From Bacteroidota bacterium (lineage in GTDB: Bacteria; Bacteroidota; Bacteroidia; Chitinophagales; Saprospiraceae): a DNA stretch of 59,177 nt. Within the stretch, counting starts at the first letter, position 1, and each line of letters opens with the position of its first letter. This document shows positions 52,608 through 59,177 of the stretch, piece by piece. The notes beneath the pieces are model-generated. The model ran no database searches. It saw nothing but the letters and a program-made list of their open reading frames with translations, and was not told the origin of the DNA. The stretch is taken from contig JAHEAQ010000021.1 of NCBI GenBank assembly GCA_024642705.1, positions 1 through 59,177 of the forward strand. The letters are read 5' to 3'. The translations under genes and the position numbers were made by a program.

Positions 52608-53306
52608 ATGATAGCAAAACACATTTTTGAAGAAGGCATTTATTTGTTGAGTAACACAGGAGTAGCCAGAAATCCCATTTTTAAATGCAAGGAAAATTAT
52701 GATCGATTTAAAGAAAAGTCAATTGTCTACCTGGAACCCTTATGTGAAATTCTTGCATTTGCATTCCATGATAATCAATGGGAATTGGTGGTTAAGATGA
52801 AATCTAGGAGTGAATTTGAAGCTTTTTACAAAAAAAAGCATTCGATTGATTTTATTGACCATTCCTTAATTCCGGAATCTGCTTACATTTTTAGTCAAGA
52901 AATGGCCAATTTACAGTCAGGATTTGTCAAACATTTTAACTGGCTTAATAAAAGGGTGGGTGCGCTTTTTTATAGAAGATATCAAAAGGAATTGATAGAA
53001 TCTGAGGATGAATTAATTTTAGAAATAGGGCGCTTGAACAATATGGTAATTCGCGATCCGCATAAAGGAGAATGGGCGATACAAAAGATTGAAAGGTTGA
53101 AAGAGGAGACAGGACGGTCGAGTAAGGAGAAATATAAATTGTCAAAATTGCAAGTTTCGCAAATGATTTGCAATCAATTAGTCATTGAAAAAACCGACCT
53201 TGAAGCTTACTTTAAAAATCTTCCTGAATTAAAGATTGAGAACCCATTTTTGAGGTATTTAAGACTCCTCAATAAGATTTTTGCTTATTTCGAAACGCTA
53301 AATTAG
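52608..53306 (+). CDS. RAYT-like (Y1 transposase fold) protein, HUH motif lost
   Basis: A 232-residue protein resembling REP-associated tyrosine transposases. The N-terminus follows the RAYT pattern (GIYLLSNTGVARNPIF, then LEPLCEILAFAFHDNQWELVV). In active members the strand after FAF or YCL reads MPNHxHLL, the HUH motif that binds the divalent metal. Here residues 54-60 read HDNQWEL, so both histidines are replaced (Q57 and E59). The downstream GALFYRRYQKELI block matches the RGSLFQRRFKR region, and no candidate catalytic Tyr is visible in the expected helix (EIGRLNNMVIRDP). It is thus probably a domesticated or decayed member. No flanking inverted repeats were found at its ends, so it is not a recent insertion. 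A REP-like element lies about 4.7 kb downstream at 57992. Confidence 0.75.
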   Translation: MIAKHIFEEGIYLLSNTGVARNPIFKCKENYDRFKEKSIVYLEPLCEILAFAFHDNQWELVVKMKSRSEFEAFYKKKHSIDFIDHSLIPESAYIFSQEMANLQSGFVKHFNWLNKRVGALFYRRYQKELIESEDELILEIGRLNNMVIRDPHKGEWAIQKIERLKEETGRSSKEKYKLSKLQVSQMICNQLVIEKTDLEAYFKNLPELKIENPFLRYLRLLNKIFAYFETLN

Positions 53307-53454
53307 TCAGTTTCTCTTTTTCAAATCGATTTCACCCTTTTTCACCTTCAAATTCATTTTTGAACCTGGATAAACTATGTCTTATTCTTTAGTAGAATTG
53401 TTGCTAAAAACAGGAAATAATTAACTCTTAAAATCAAATATCTTCATTATTTTT

Positions 53455-53653
53455 TCACGCCACTTGCATATCCCAAACTTCATAAGCTTTATCATCTTGA
53501 TACGTTTCCTCACCCTGAAAAGCAATTATAGATTTGTTGGTTGTTCTCAAAATTCATATCGTGAACCGCATGTTTATTATTGGCACAAAAAGTTTTTGCA
53601 ATAATTTTTTTGAAAAGATTTTTAAAAACCAAAAAGTAAAGTATATTTGTCAT
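53455..53653 (-). pseudogene. Small frameshifted relic, minus strand
   Basis: On the minus strand an ATG at 53653 opens a 47-residue frame (MTNILYFLVFKN... FENNQQIYNCF) that ends at TGA 53512-53510. A -1 shift at a TTTT run then continues as QGEETYQDDKAYEVWDMQVA and stops at TGA 53457-53455. The joined reading looks protein-like and gives about 66 residues, though the two halves are in different frames. I do not recognise a family. It may be a decayed small gene, or a sequencing indel may have broken an intact one. The rest of 53307-53687 is empty except a possible -7 element TATATTTG at 53642-53649 for the plus-strand gene. Confidence 0.3.
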
Positions 53654-53687
53654 AATAGAAAGATAACTTTACAAAAATATTAACGAT

Positions 53688-54146
53688 ATGAATTTAATAA
53701 ACCATCAAACAGATATTTGTGAATTCGAAAGGAAGAATCTAAAATGGATGCTAAAATTTAGATTGCCACACGTTTTTCAAAAAATTGGAATAGCCTTTTT
53801 GGTTTTAATATTGCTTTCTTTTATCTATTTAAAATTTGCTGATTTTGAAAGCGCTAGTATTAAAGATATTTTGAGAAAATTAATAATCGTTGCCCTATTG
53901 TTCATTTCATTGGCAAAAGACAAATTTGAAGATGAACTTGTCATTGTATTAAGGGCTCAATCGTATACCTTATCTTCCATAATTGGTGTTTGTTATGCAT
54001 TGATTGCTCCAGCAATTATTTATGGAATCACTTCCTTAATTTCGGCCGAAGAAGTGACTTTTGCTGATCTAAGTATTTTTGAAGTTTTGTGGATTTTCCT
54101 TACCATGCAACTATTCTTTTTCTATGCGCTCAAAAAATCTAGGTAA
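53688..54146 (+). CDS. Small membrane protein of an HTH-linked cassette
   Basis: A 152-residue protein with about four transmembrane spans (roughly 35-50, 60-80, 100-118, 125-148). I recognise no motif. It overlaps the next gene by one base (54146), so the two are translationally coupled. Small membrane proteins coupled to tiny XRE-type regulators are common in Bacteroidota and in Firmicutes, where such pairs often respond to envelope stress or block lipid or antibiotic damage, but function here is inferred. Confidence 0.72.
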   Translation: MNLINHQTDICEFERKNLKWMLKFRLPHVFQKIGIAFLVLILLSFIYLKFADFESASIKDILRKLIIVALLFISLAKDKFEDELVIVLRAQSYTLSSIIGVCYALIAPAIIYGITSLISAEEVTFADLSIFEVLWIFLTMQLFFFYALKKSR

Positions 54147-54346
54147 TGAGAAATAGGTTGAAGATAGAAAGAGCAATTTGTGATATTACTCAGGATGATC
54201 TAGCAAAAATGATTGAAGTTTCCAGGCAAACCATAAATTCTATTGAAAAAAATAGATATGTTCCGTCTACTGTATTAGCTTTGAAGCTTTCTAAGGTTTT
54301 TGGTAAATCTGTAAATGAAATATTCGAATTGGAAGAAGAAGATTAA
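54146..54346 (+). CDS. Small XRE-family helix-turn-helix regulator
   Basis: A 66-residue Cro/C1-type regulator that is almost entirely the HTH (about 4-60): DITQDDLAKMIEVSRQTINSIEKNRYVPS is its core (quoted in part). It ends in an acidic tail ELEEED. It overlaps the upstream membrane gene and the downstream DinB gene by one base each, so all three form a single coupled cassette. Regulates its own operon is a reasonable guess. Confidence 0.93.
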   Translation: MRNRLKIERAICDITQDDLAKMIEVSRQTINSIEKNRYVPSTVLALKLSKVFGKSVNEIFELEEED

Positions 54347-54885
54347 TGACACGATTAAAACTTTTAAAAATAATAGACGAACTGGATCAGGAATCAAATC
54401 AACTATTTGATGCTTTGAAAAAATATTCTGATCAACAGTTGAATCATAAAGCAAATGAAGGAAAGTGGTCGGCTATCCAATGCCTCCATCACATCATGCT
54501 TTCTGAAAAATATTCAGTGCAATACTGTGTCAAAAAACTCAGCTTTAATCCTAGATTAAAAAAAGCTGGTATAAAAAGTAAAATAAAAAGTTTTGCACTT
54601 AGAATGATCATTCAAGCTCCTTTTAAGATTAAAGCACCAGACACTGTAGGCACACCTTCCCTTCCTTTAACTGAAAGTCTTGAAAACACAAGAGCTTTGT
54701 GGAATGAAAATAGGGAAAACCTCAGAAGTTTTATATTGGATATAGACGAAAAACAAAGGGACAATGAAATTTACAAGCATCCATTTGGAATCAGGTTGTC
54801 CATACCTGGAATGCTTTCTTTTTTCAAGTATCATTTTAGAAGACACCAAAAACAAATCAAAAAGGCTTTAAAAAATCAATCGTAA
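54346..54885 (+). CDS. DinB-family (DUF1569-like) putative metal-dependent enzyme
   Basis: A 179-residue four-helix-bundle protein of the DinB superfamily. The metal site of this fold is formed by three histidines. Candidates are visible in CLHHIMLSEKY (near residue 46) and KYHFRRHQKQI (near the end). Related proteins act as thiol transferases (bacillithiol or mycothiol type) or hydrolases, but this one cannot be assigned. It is the last gene of the cassette, starting in an overlap with the HTH gene, and its stop overlaps the convergent barrel gene by 10 bases. Confidence 0.85.
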   Translation: MTRLKLLKIIDELDQESNQLFDALKKYSDQQLNHKANEGKWSAIQCLHHIMLSEKYSVQYCVKKLSFNPRLKKAGIKSKIKSFALRMIIQAPFKIKAPDTVGTPSLPLTESLENTRALWNENRENLRSFILDIDEKQRDNEIYKHPFGIRLSIPGMLSFFKYHFRRHQKQIKKALKNQS

Positions 54886-55607
54886 TACACTACTTTTCTG
54901 AGAAATCTTAATCCCACCGTAATTTCAATGGTTATATTTCGTATTTCTCTTTCGCTTAGATTCACAATTGGTTGTCCATTTCCAGGATTTGGATTGATAA
55001 CTCCGGTCAAAGGCGGCTGAAAATATTGCCTTCCCAAGTCAGGATTAACAGAAATCTCAGCTACTGCTCCAATCAAATCCATAAAGGCGAATTCTGCGCC
55101 CCCTCCCAAATATAGCCCATAAGTGAACTTGTTTACAAATTCATTCAATGGGTAGGTCGAAATTGCAGTTTGATTTTGCAATCGATATTCTTCAAGGTTT
55201 GTACTGAGATTATATTCCCCACGGATTCCAACGCTATAAAATGGGCTTATTTCACCCATCGATAATCTTTTCTTTGCTCCAACAGTCAGTGCAAGATTAT
55301 TAAACTTAAAGGCTCTGGTCTGTGGATTAAATCCTATGGTAGGATTCACAAAAACTTGGCGTAGTGAACTGCCTCTGGTATGGTAGCCCAATTGCGCAAA
55401 TAAAACATTAGGATCATCTTCACCCCAAGTTTCTATGGATGCAATAGCATGAAAATTAATCAATGGGTTCGTTTGAAAGCCAGACCAATTTTGGGTTGCA
55501 ATCACAGGACCACCTTTGATCCCGAAAACATAACTCTGGCAATACCCATTTAAAGCCAAAAGACTGAAAATGGACAGCAGTATTAATTTATTAATCTTTG
55601 TCACCAT
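54876..55607 (-). CDS. Outer-membrane beta-barrel protein
   Basis: A 243-residue protein with a signal peptide (about 1-23, ending GYCQ) and alternating hydrophobic/polar strands typical of an eight- to ten-stranded barrel (for example FGIKGGPVIATQNW, VLFAQLGYHTRG, PFYSVGIRGEY, ITVGLRFLRKVVYYD). It ends in an aromatic residue plus Asp rather than a terminal Phe. Its start overlaps the glucosaminidase gene by 17 bases, so it belongs to that operon. Exact function is unknown. Confidence 0.8.
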   Translation of the reverse strand: MVTKINKLILLSIFSLLALNGYCQSYVFGIKGGPVIATQNWSGFQTNPLINFHAIASIETWGEDDPNVLFAQLGYHTRGSSLRQVFVNPTIGFNPQTRAFKFNNLALTVGAKKRLSMGEISPFYSVGIRGEYNLSTNLEEYRLQNQTAISTYPLNEFVNKFTYGLYLGGGAEFAFMDLIGAVAEISVNPDLGRQYFQPPLTGVINPNPGNGQPIVNLSEREIRNITIEITVGLRFLRKVVYYD

Positions 55608-56703
55608 GCTTCGAAGTAAATAAATATTCTACAGTTTCTTCAACAAATTTAGATTTTTCTACAATTGATAAGTTGTTTTTGGAGATGAGTTCAGGTCTTT
55701 TACTCGTTCGTATCACTCCCTTTAACTGAATTTTTTCGCCTGGTACAGGTTGGGAGCCGAAAGGCATTCTGTTTCTGATGTACAATGCTTCCAGATCAAT
55801 GGCGTAATGCTGAGCAATATTTGCCATTTTTTCTCCTTCTCTTACTTTGTGAAATTTAGTTTTCCCTCCATAAGCTATTTTCTTTTTTTCAAGATAAATT
55901 CTTGATTTTGGGCTCAATGGTTCATATGGAGATTTAATATCTTCATTGTATTTCATTAAAGCAGCAACATCTATGGCATATTCATCCGCAATATCTTTCA
56001 AACTTTCGCTTCCATCCGAAAGAACCATTTTCACATCATTGTTTGATTTGAAATCAGGTGTTTTTTGGGTTTTGGAAGCTGGTTTTACATACCTGTCATT
56101 TAAGATCCGCCCTCCTTTGGAAGGTTTCTTTTGATCTGCAGATTCAACAGCAAGGTAATCATTATGAGCATTGCCCATATCATCATAACGGTATAGTTCA
56201 TACTTTTCAATTAAATTTATTAATTTATCAGGATATTGTGAATCGGTAGCATAACCAGCCTTTTGAAGGCCATTTGCCCATCTTTTATAATCTTGGGTTT
56301 TGTATTCGAATAAGAAATTGTATCTGGATTGTTTTCCTCCATTTAGCAAAAAATCGCTGTGTGCAATAAAGGATTCTTCAGGACTATCATAGACCCTAAA
56401 GCACGATTCAATTAGTTTACCTCTATGGTCTTTATCATCATCCTCTTTGAAATAGGATTTGCCATTCCAATTGTTTCCACATTTAATTCCAAAATGATTG
56501 TTGGTAGCCGTAGACAATTCGCTCCTTCCATAGTTAGATTCTAATAATCCTTGCGCAAGCTTTATACTTGCAGGAACTCCAGTTCTTTGCATTTCAATAA
56601 TTGCAATATTTGAAAATGCATCTATATAAGCAGTCGCAGCATTTTGAGCTTGAATTTGCAAACTTAGGATGAAAACAAAAAAACTTACAATGATTTTTTT
56701 CAT
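55591..56703 (-). CDS. Exported glucosaminidase with two LysM domains
   Basis: A 370-residue peptidoglycan hydrolase. The signal peptide ends at IQAQ (residue 20). A FlgJ-like glucosaminidase domain (about 25-175) has catalytic E55 in LLESNYGRS. Two LysM domains (about 222-270 and 283-330) bind glycan chains. Such enzymes cleave beta-1,4 links in the wall, and the layout suits cell separation or remodelling. It is the first gene of a two-gene operon with the barrel protein. A palindrome lies about 40 bases upstream (56744-56765). Confidence 0.93.
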   Translation of the reverse strand: MKKIIVSFFVFILSLQIQAQNAATAYIDAFSNIAIIEMQRTGVPASIKLAQGLLESNYGRSELSTATNNHFGIKCGNNWNGKSYFKEDDDKDHRGKLIESCFRVYDSPEESFIAHSDFLLNGGKQSRYNFLFEYKTQDYKRWANGLQKAGYATDSQYPDKLINLIEKYELYRYDDMGNAHNDYLAVESADQKKPSKGGRILNDRYVKPASKTQKTPDFKSNNDVKMVLSDGSESLKDIADEYAIDVAALMKYNEDIKSPYEPLSPKSRIYLEKKKIAYGGKTKFHKVREGEKMANIAQHYAIDLEALYIRNRMPFGSQPVPGEKIQLKGVIRTSKRPELISKNNLSIVEKSKFVEETVEYLFTSKHGDKD

Positions 56704-56743
56704 ATGGAATTTATAACCTGGGTTAATTAATACAAAATCTATT

Positions 56744-56765
56744 ATATTACAATATTTTGTAATAT
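56744..56765. promoter_or_regulatory. 22-bp palindrome, copy 3 (glucosaminidase/TPR divergent region)
   Basis: Perfect 9-base arms ATATTACAA (56744-56752) and TTGTAATAT (56757-56765) around TATT. The central 18 bases equal the reverse complement of copy 1. It lies 40 bases from the glucosaminidase start and 111 bases from the TPR lipoprotein start, between divergent genes as at copy 1. Confidence 0.55.
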
Positions 56766-56876
56766 GACAAAAACTGTTCCGAAAAATTAGTGAGAGGGAA
56801 GGGTTTCTTTAAAAAGTGTGATTTATTTACAATCTTCGTATTTTATTAACGGAGATATTGCTATTAATCTTATTCA

Positions 56877-57881
56877 ATGATTGCCAAAAAAAATATTTTT
56901 AATGTCCTTGCTCAACTTTGCGTGCTCATAACCTTGTTGTTTTCATGCAATAATGCCAAAGAAAATAATCAATCAGGAAATCAAAATCCATTGTACGAAA
57001 GTATTTCTAATTCCATAAAAGAGGATCCAAATAATGCGGATCATTATTTCAAGAGAGCAAATTTATTGTATGAGCAAACTTCTTATGATATGGCAATTTC
57101 AGATTTGACGAAGGCTATTTCTTTGGATTCATCCATCGTTGATTATTATCACTTGTTATCGGATGTATATTTAGATTATTTTAAGTCCGGCGAAGCTTTA
57201 GATGTGATGGAAAAAGCAGTGGAAAAATTCCCTAAAAGTATAAAATCACTTTTAAAGTTATCAGAACTTCAACTTACGCTGAAACAATACGACGCTTCTT
57301 TTTTTACCGTTCAAAAAATATTAAATCAAGATAAGCAAAATGCAGAGGCTTTTTTTATGTTGGGAATGATTTATAGAGCCCAAGGGGATAAGGAAAGGGC
57401 TATAAATAGTTTTCAATCTGCTGTAGAACTAGACCCAGAAATTGTCGATGCATGGATAATTCTTGGTGATTTGTTCGCCGAGAAAGATTTCAAAATTGCG
57501 GAGAAATACTATGACAATGCCATTCGCATCAACCCTGAAAATGTGCAGACCTACCATGCCAAAGCATTCTATCTCCAAAATAACAATCGCATCGATGAGG
57601 CCATCGCCTTATATAAAATTATAATTTCAAAAGATCCGAACTATTCTGATGCATTCCTTAATTCCGGCATTTTATATTTGGAAAAGGATTCATTGGATAG
57701 AGCATTTGAAAGTTTTAATCAAATGGTGAGCGTTGAACCAGAAAATTATTTAGGTTATTATTATAGAGGCGTTTCAAGAATGTTTAACAATGATAAAATT
57801 GGTGCAAAATCAGATTTGGAATATGTCTTGAAGCTCAATCCCTCCTTTGAAAAAGCACAGCAAGCTTTAGAAAATTTATAA
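56877..57881 (+). CDS. TPR lipoprotein
   Basis: A 334-residue lipoprotein with the lipobox LLFSC (lipidated C24) and a mature part composed almost entirely of tetratricopeptide repeats (about 45-330), seven to eight units, for example AFFMLGMIYRAQGDKERAINSFQSAVELDP (in part). TPR lipoproteins typically scaffold envelope complexes, and some support T9SS or wall assembly. No enzyme domain. It lies across the divergent promoter region from the glucosaminidase. A-rich leader before the ATG. Confidence 0.9.
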   Translation: MIAKKNIFNVLAQLCVLITLLFSCNNAKENNQSGNQNPLYESISNSIKEDPNNADHYFKRANLLYEQTSYDMAISDLTKAISLDSSIVDYYHLLSDVYLDYFKSGEALDVMEKAVEKFPKSIKSLLKLSELQLTLKQYDASFFTVQKILNQDKQNAEAFFMLGMIYRAQGDKERAINSFQSAVELDPEIVDAWIILGDLFAEKDFKIAEKYYDNAIRINPENVQTYHAKAFYLQNNNRIDEAIALYKIIISKDPNYSDAFLNSGILYLEKDSLDRAFESFNQMVSVEPENYLGYYYRGVSRMFNNDKIGAKSDLEYVLKLNPSFEKAQQALENL

Positions 57882-57991
57882 AAATATCTAATTCCAAGAG
57901 TTTGGGTAAATATTTTAATTTTTTTCAATGATGGTAGATAAAACGATCATTAATCTTTCAAAAACCTTTGCAATAAGAAATTTTTGAACAG

Positions 57992-58151
57992 GTCGCCCCT
58001 CTGGAGCTTATTTTGTTATTGTCATACTTTGTGTCTGTGTCGTCCTAAAATAAGTTTACAGTTCATCCCAACGGGATTTTTTAGCCCCAGTAGGGGCGAA
58101 CTGTTTGTAAAGAGAAACTTAAAAATGACATTGAGCTCCGGAGGTGCGGAC
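57992..58151. repeat. REP-like nested palindrome (three-way junction)
   Basis: Outer arms GTCGCCCCTCTGGAGCT (57992-58008) and AGCTCCGGAGGTGCGGAC (58134-58151) are inverted with two mismatches and one bulge. Inside, ACAGTTC (58058-58064) pairs with GAACTGT (58098-58104) and encloses two hairpins, ATCCC-AAC-GGGAT (58065-58077) and GCCCC-AGTA-GGGGC (58084-58097). These sequences resemble short repeats found many times in Bacteroidota genomes. It occupies the gap 57882-58300, which holds no gene. It could be mobilised by RAYT-type proteins. Confidence 0.8.
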
Positions 58152-58300
58152 TCAATCGGACTATAGTGAATTTTTATATTATATATCGTATTATTATAAT
58201 ATATATAACTCACATTATAAATAGGTATGGTTATTGTTTTACTATAGTTAGAAACATTTTAACCCATTATATATTTTGGGTTTAACTTAAAAAAAACAAT

Positions 58301-58507
58301 ATGTCTATTTTAAAAGTTATTGAAATCCTTTCTGAATCTTCAAAAAGTTGGGAAGATGCGACTGAATCAGCAATCAAAAAAGCATCTAAATCCGTAAAAA
58401 ATATTAAATCTGCTTTTGTTCAATCTCAAAGCGTTACCGTTAAAGATGGCAAAGTGGATAAATTTAGAACCAATGTGAAAATTTCATTCGAAGTTGGAGG
58501 TAAATAA
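58301..58507 (+). CDS. Dodecin-family flavin-binding protein
   Basis: A 68-residue dodecin: an N-terminal beta strand, one helix (about 15-33, SWEDATESAIKKASKSV) and two strands, which assembles into a hollow dodecamer that stores or buffers flavin. The expected signature MSxxKVIEIL and SWEDA is intact. The aromatic residue that stacks with flavin in many dodecins is Trp; here the nearest position appears to be Phe (KSAFVQSQS), so flavin affinity may differ. A terminator follows 24 bases later. It stands alone, with the REP-like element upstream. Confidence 0.93.
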   Translation: MSILKVIEILSESSKSWEDATESAIKKASKSVKNIKSAFVQSQSVTVKDGKVDKFRTNVKISFEVGGK

Positions 58508-58531
58508 AATTAGATTTTTAGAGAAAAGGAT

Positions 58532-58560
58532 AAAGCGAGTGTTTGACATTCGCTTTTTTA
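58532..58560 (+). terminator. Terminator of the dodecin gene
   Basis: AAGCGAGTGT (58533-58542) pairs with ACATTCGCTT (58546-58555) with one G-T wobble, loop TTG, followed by TTTTA. Confidence 0.85.
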
Positions 58561-58637
58561 TTTTTAGGCTCTTTCGTTTCTAAGCTTGGTTGTATTTATT
58601 GTAATGCAATCTTAACGATCCTGACGATCTTGACAAA

Positions 58638-58705
58638 GAATGTCAGGACTGTGCGAATGTCAGGACCTTGTGAATTTCAAGACTATGTGAATGTTAGTTC
58701 TCTGT
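58638..58705 (+). repeat. Four 17-bp tandem repeats
   Basis: Units start at 58638, 58655, 58672 and 58689, with the consensus GAATGTCAGGACnnTGT. The first two are nearly identical and the last two have drifted. They mark the upstream edge of a larger tandem array. Confidence 0.8.
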
Positions 58706-58710
58706 ATGTA

Positions 58711-59177
58711 TAAGCTTGAAGGGCTGCAATATTCATAGCCTTAGGTGCAACCTAGGGCTATCAATTAGTCTGGTTTTGGCGGCATTTTTGACCAAAAATG
58801 ATGACAAAACTATTCATTGCAAGTCCATTTTTCGTCTACCTAAATAGTTACAATTCGCTTTCATTTCTAAGCATGGCTGATCTTTTTGTAATCATTATAA
58901 ATTTCAGCATTGCGAAATGATTATTCTAACGTAAAATGTCAGGACCGTATAAATTTCTGCTGTATATATAAGCCTGAAGGGCTGCAATATTCATAGCCTT
59001 AGGCGAAACCTAGGGCTAGCAATTAACCAAGATTCTAGTTTTGACGGCATTTTTGACCAAAAATGAGGACAAAACTATTCATTGCAAGTCCATTTTTCGT
59101 CTACCTAAATAGTTACAATTCGCTTTCATTTCTAAGCATGGCTGATCTTTTTGTAATCATTATAAATTTCAGCATTG
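58711..59177 (+). repeat. About 260-bp tandem repeat array, two units, running off the window end
   Basis: Unit 1 begins at TAAGC 58711 and its conserved block ends at 58912; unit 2 begins at 58969 and is cut by the window end. The downstream block (from GGCATTTTTGACC, 58781 and 59046) recurs at an offset of 265 with very few differences, and the upstream block at an offset of 258, so a 7-base indel separates them. Each unit has two hairpins: an ATAGCCTTAGGT-type stem (58735-58761; 58993-59019) and CATTTTTG-AC-CAAAAATG (58783-58800; 59048-59065). Neither frame codes a plausible protein. Confidence 0.85.

Noticed and set aside
58638-58705. Possible CRISPR array
   Set aside because: The 17-bp units are directly adjacent with no spacers and no cas genes are in the window.

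Overview
The window is AT-rich chromosomal DNA from a member of the Bacteroidota, most likely a Saprospiria-type lineage. This rests on secreted proteins with type IX secretion (T9SS) C-terminal domains of both the type A and the gliding-motility-associated (type B) kinds, a TraR/DksA-like protein followed by lspA, a NagZ-like glycosidase fused to a beta-lactamase-like domain, TAnnTTTG-type promoter -7 elements, and frequent A-rich leaders in place of Shine-Dalgarno sites. No complete insertion sequence, prophage, CRISPR array or rRNA operon was seen. Most of the window is a core chromosome with accessory surface genes between housekeeping genes.

Layout. 1-2565: the 3' part of a secreted zinc metalloprotease. 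2786-2971: a tRNA-Asn unit with its own promoter and terminator, followed by a decayed gene ending in an IPTL-CTERM-like anchor. 3548-10868: PfkB sugar kinase, X-Pro aminopeptidase, sigma-54 (rpoN), mtaB and a DUF5009-type membrane acyltransferase. 10883-13433: a minus-strand operon of lipoprotein, membrane protein, histidine kinase and LuxR-type regulator. 14103-16169: a T9SS cargo protein. 16290-25560: a long minus-strand block with polyphosphate glucokinase, two tandem PKD-cyclophilin lipoproteins, a LolC/E-like permease, a GH3/beta-lactamase fusion and a TMTC-like TPR mannosyltransferase. 25771-29314: PIN-PhoH ATPase and two secreted proteins. 29833-34264: three amidohydrolase-fold genes in a row. 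34402-38452: a large T9SS type B protein and trhO. 38871-44978: DksA-like protein, lspA, two ArsR regulators, tsaB, a C-terminal processing protease and an unusual phosphohexomutase-like protein. 45113-49917: pcm, yidD, an ECF sigma/anti-sigma pair and a divergent T9SS von Willebrand factor A protein. 49984-52176: an OmpR/histidine kinase pair. 52608-58507: a catalytically dead RAYT-like protein, a small frameshifted relic, a membrane/HTH/DinB cassette, an outer-membrane barrel, a LysM glucosaminidase, a TPR lipoprotein and dodecin. 57992-58151 and 58638-59177: noncoding repeats.

The gene sets suggest an envelope-oriented lifestyle: T9SS export of adhesins and peptidases, peptidoglycan recycling and remodelling (GH3 fusion, glucosaminidase), lipoprotein processing (lspA, LolC/E-like permease) and several two-component or ECF circuits. 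The most unusual signals are: a 22-bp palindrome (outer arms ATATTACA / TGTAATAT) at three separate loci; the RAYT homologue that has lost both HUH histidines, in the same neighbourhood as a REP-like three-way-junction palindrome; a roughly 265-bp tandem repeat running off the window end; a phosphohexomutase-like protein with altered active-site loops; an amidohydrolase trio in which only the middle member keeps the HxH metal motif; and a strong terminator hairpin with no recognised upstream gene. None of these amounts to a clear new defence or metabolic system. The window looks mostly ordinary, with several loci worth checking.
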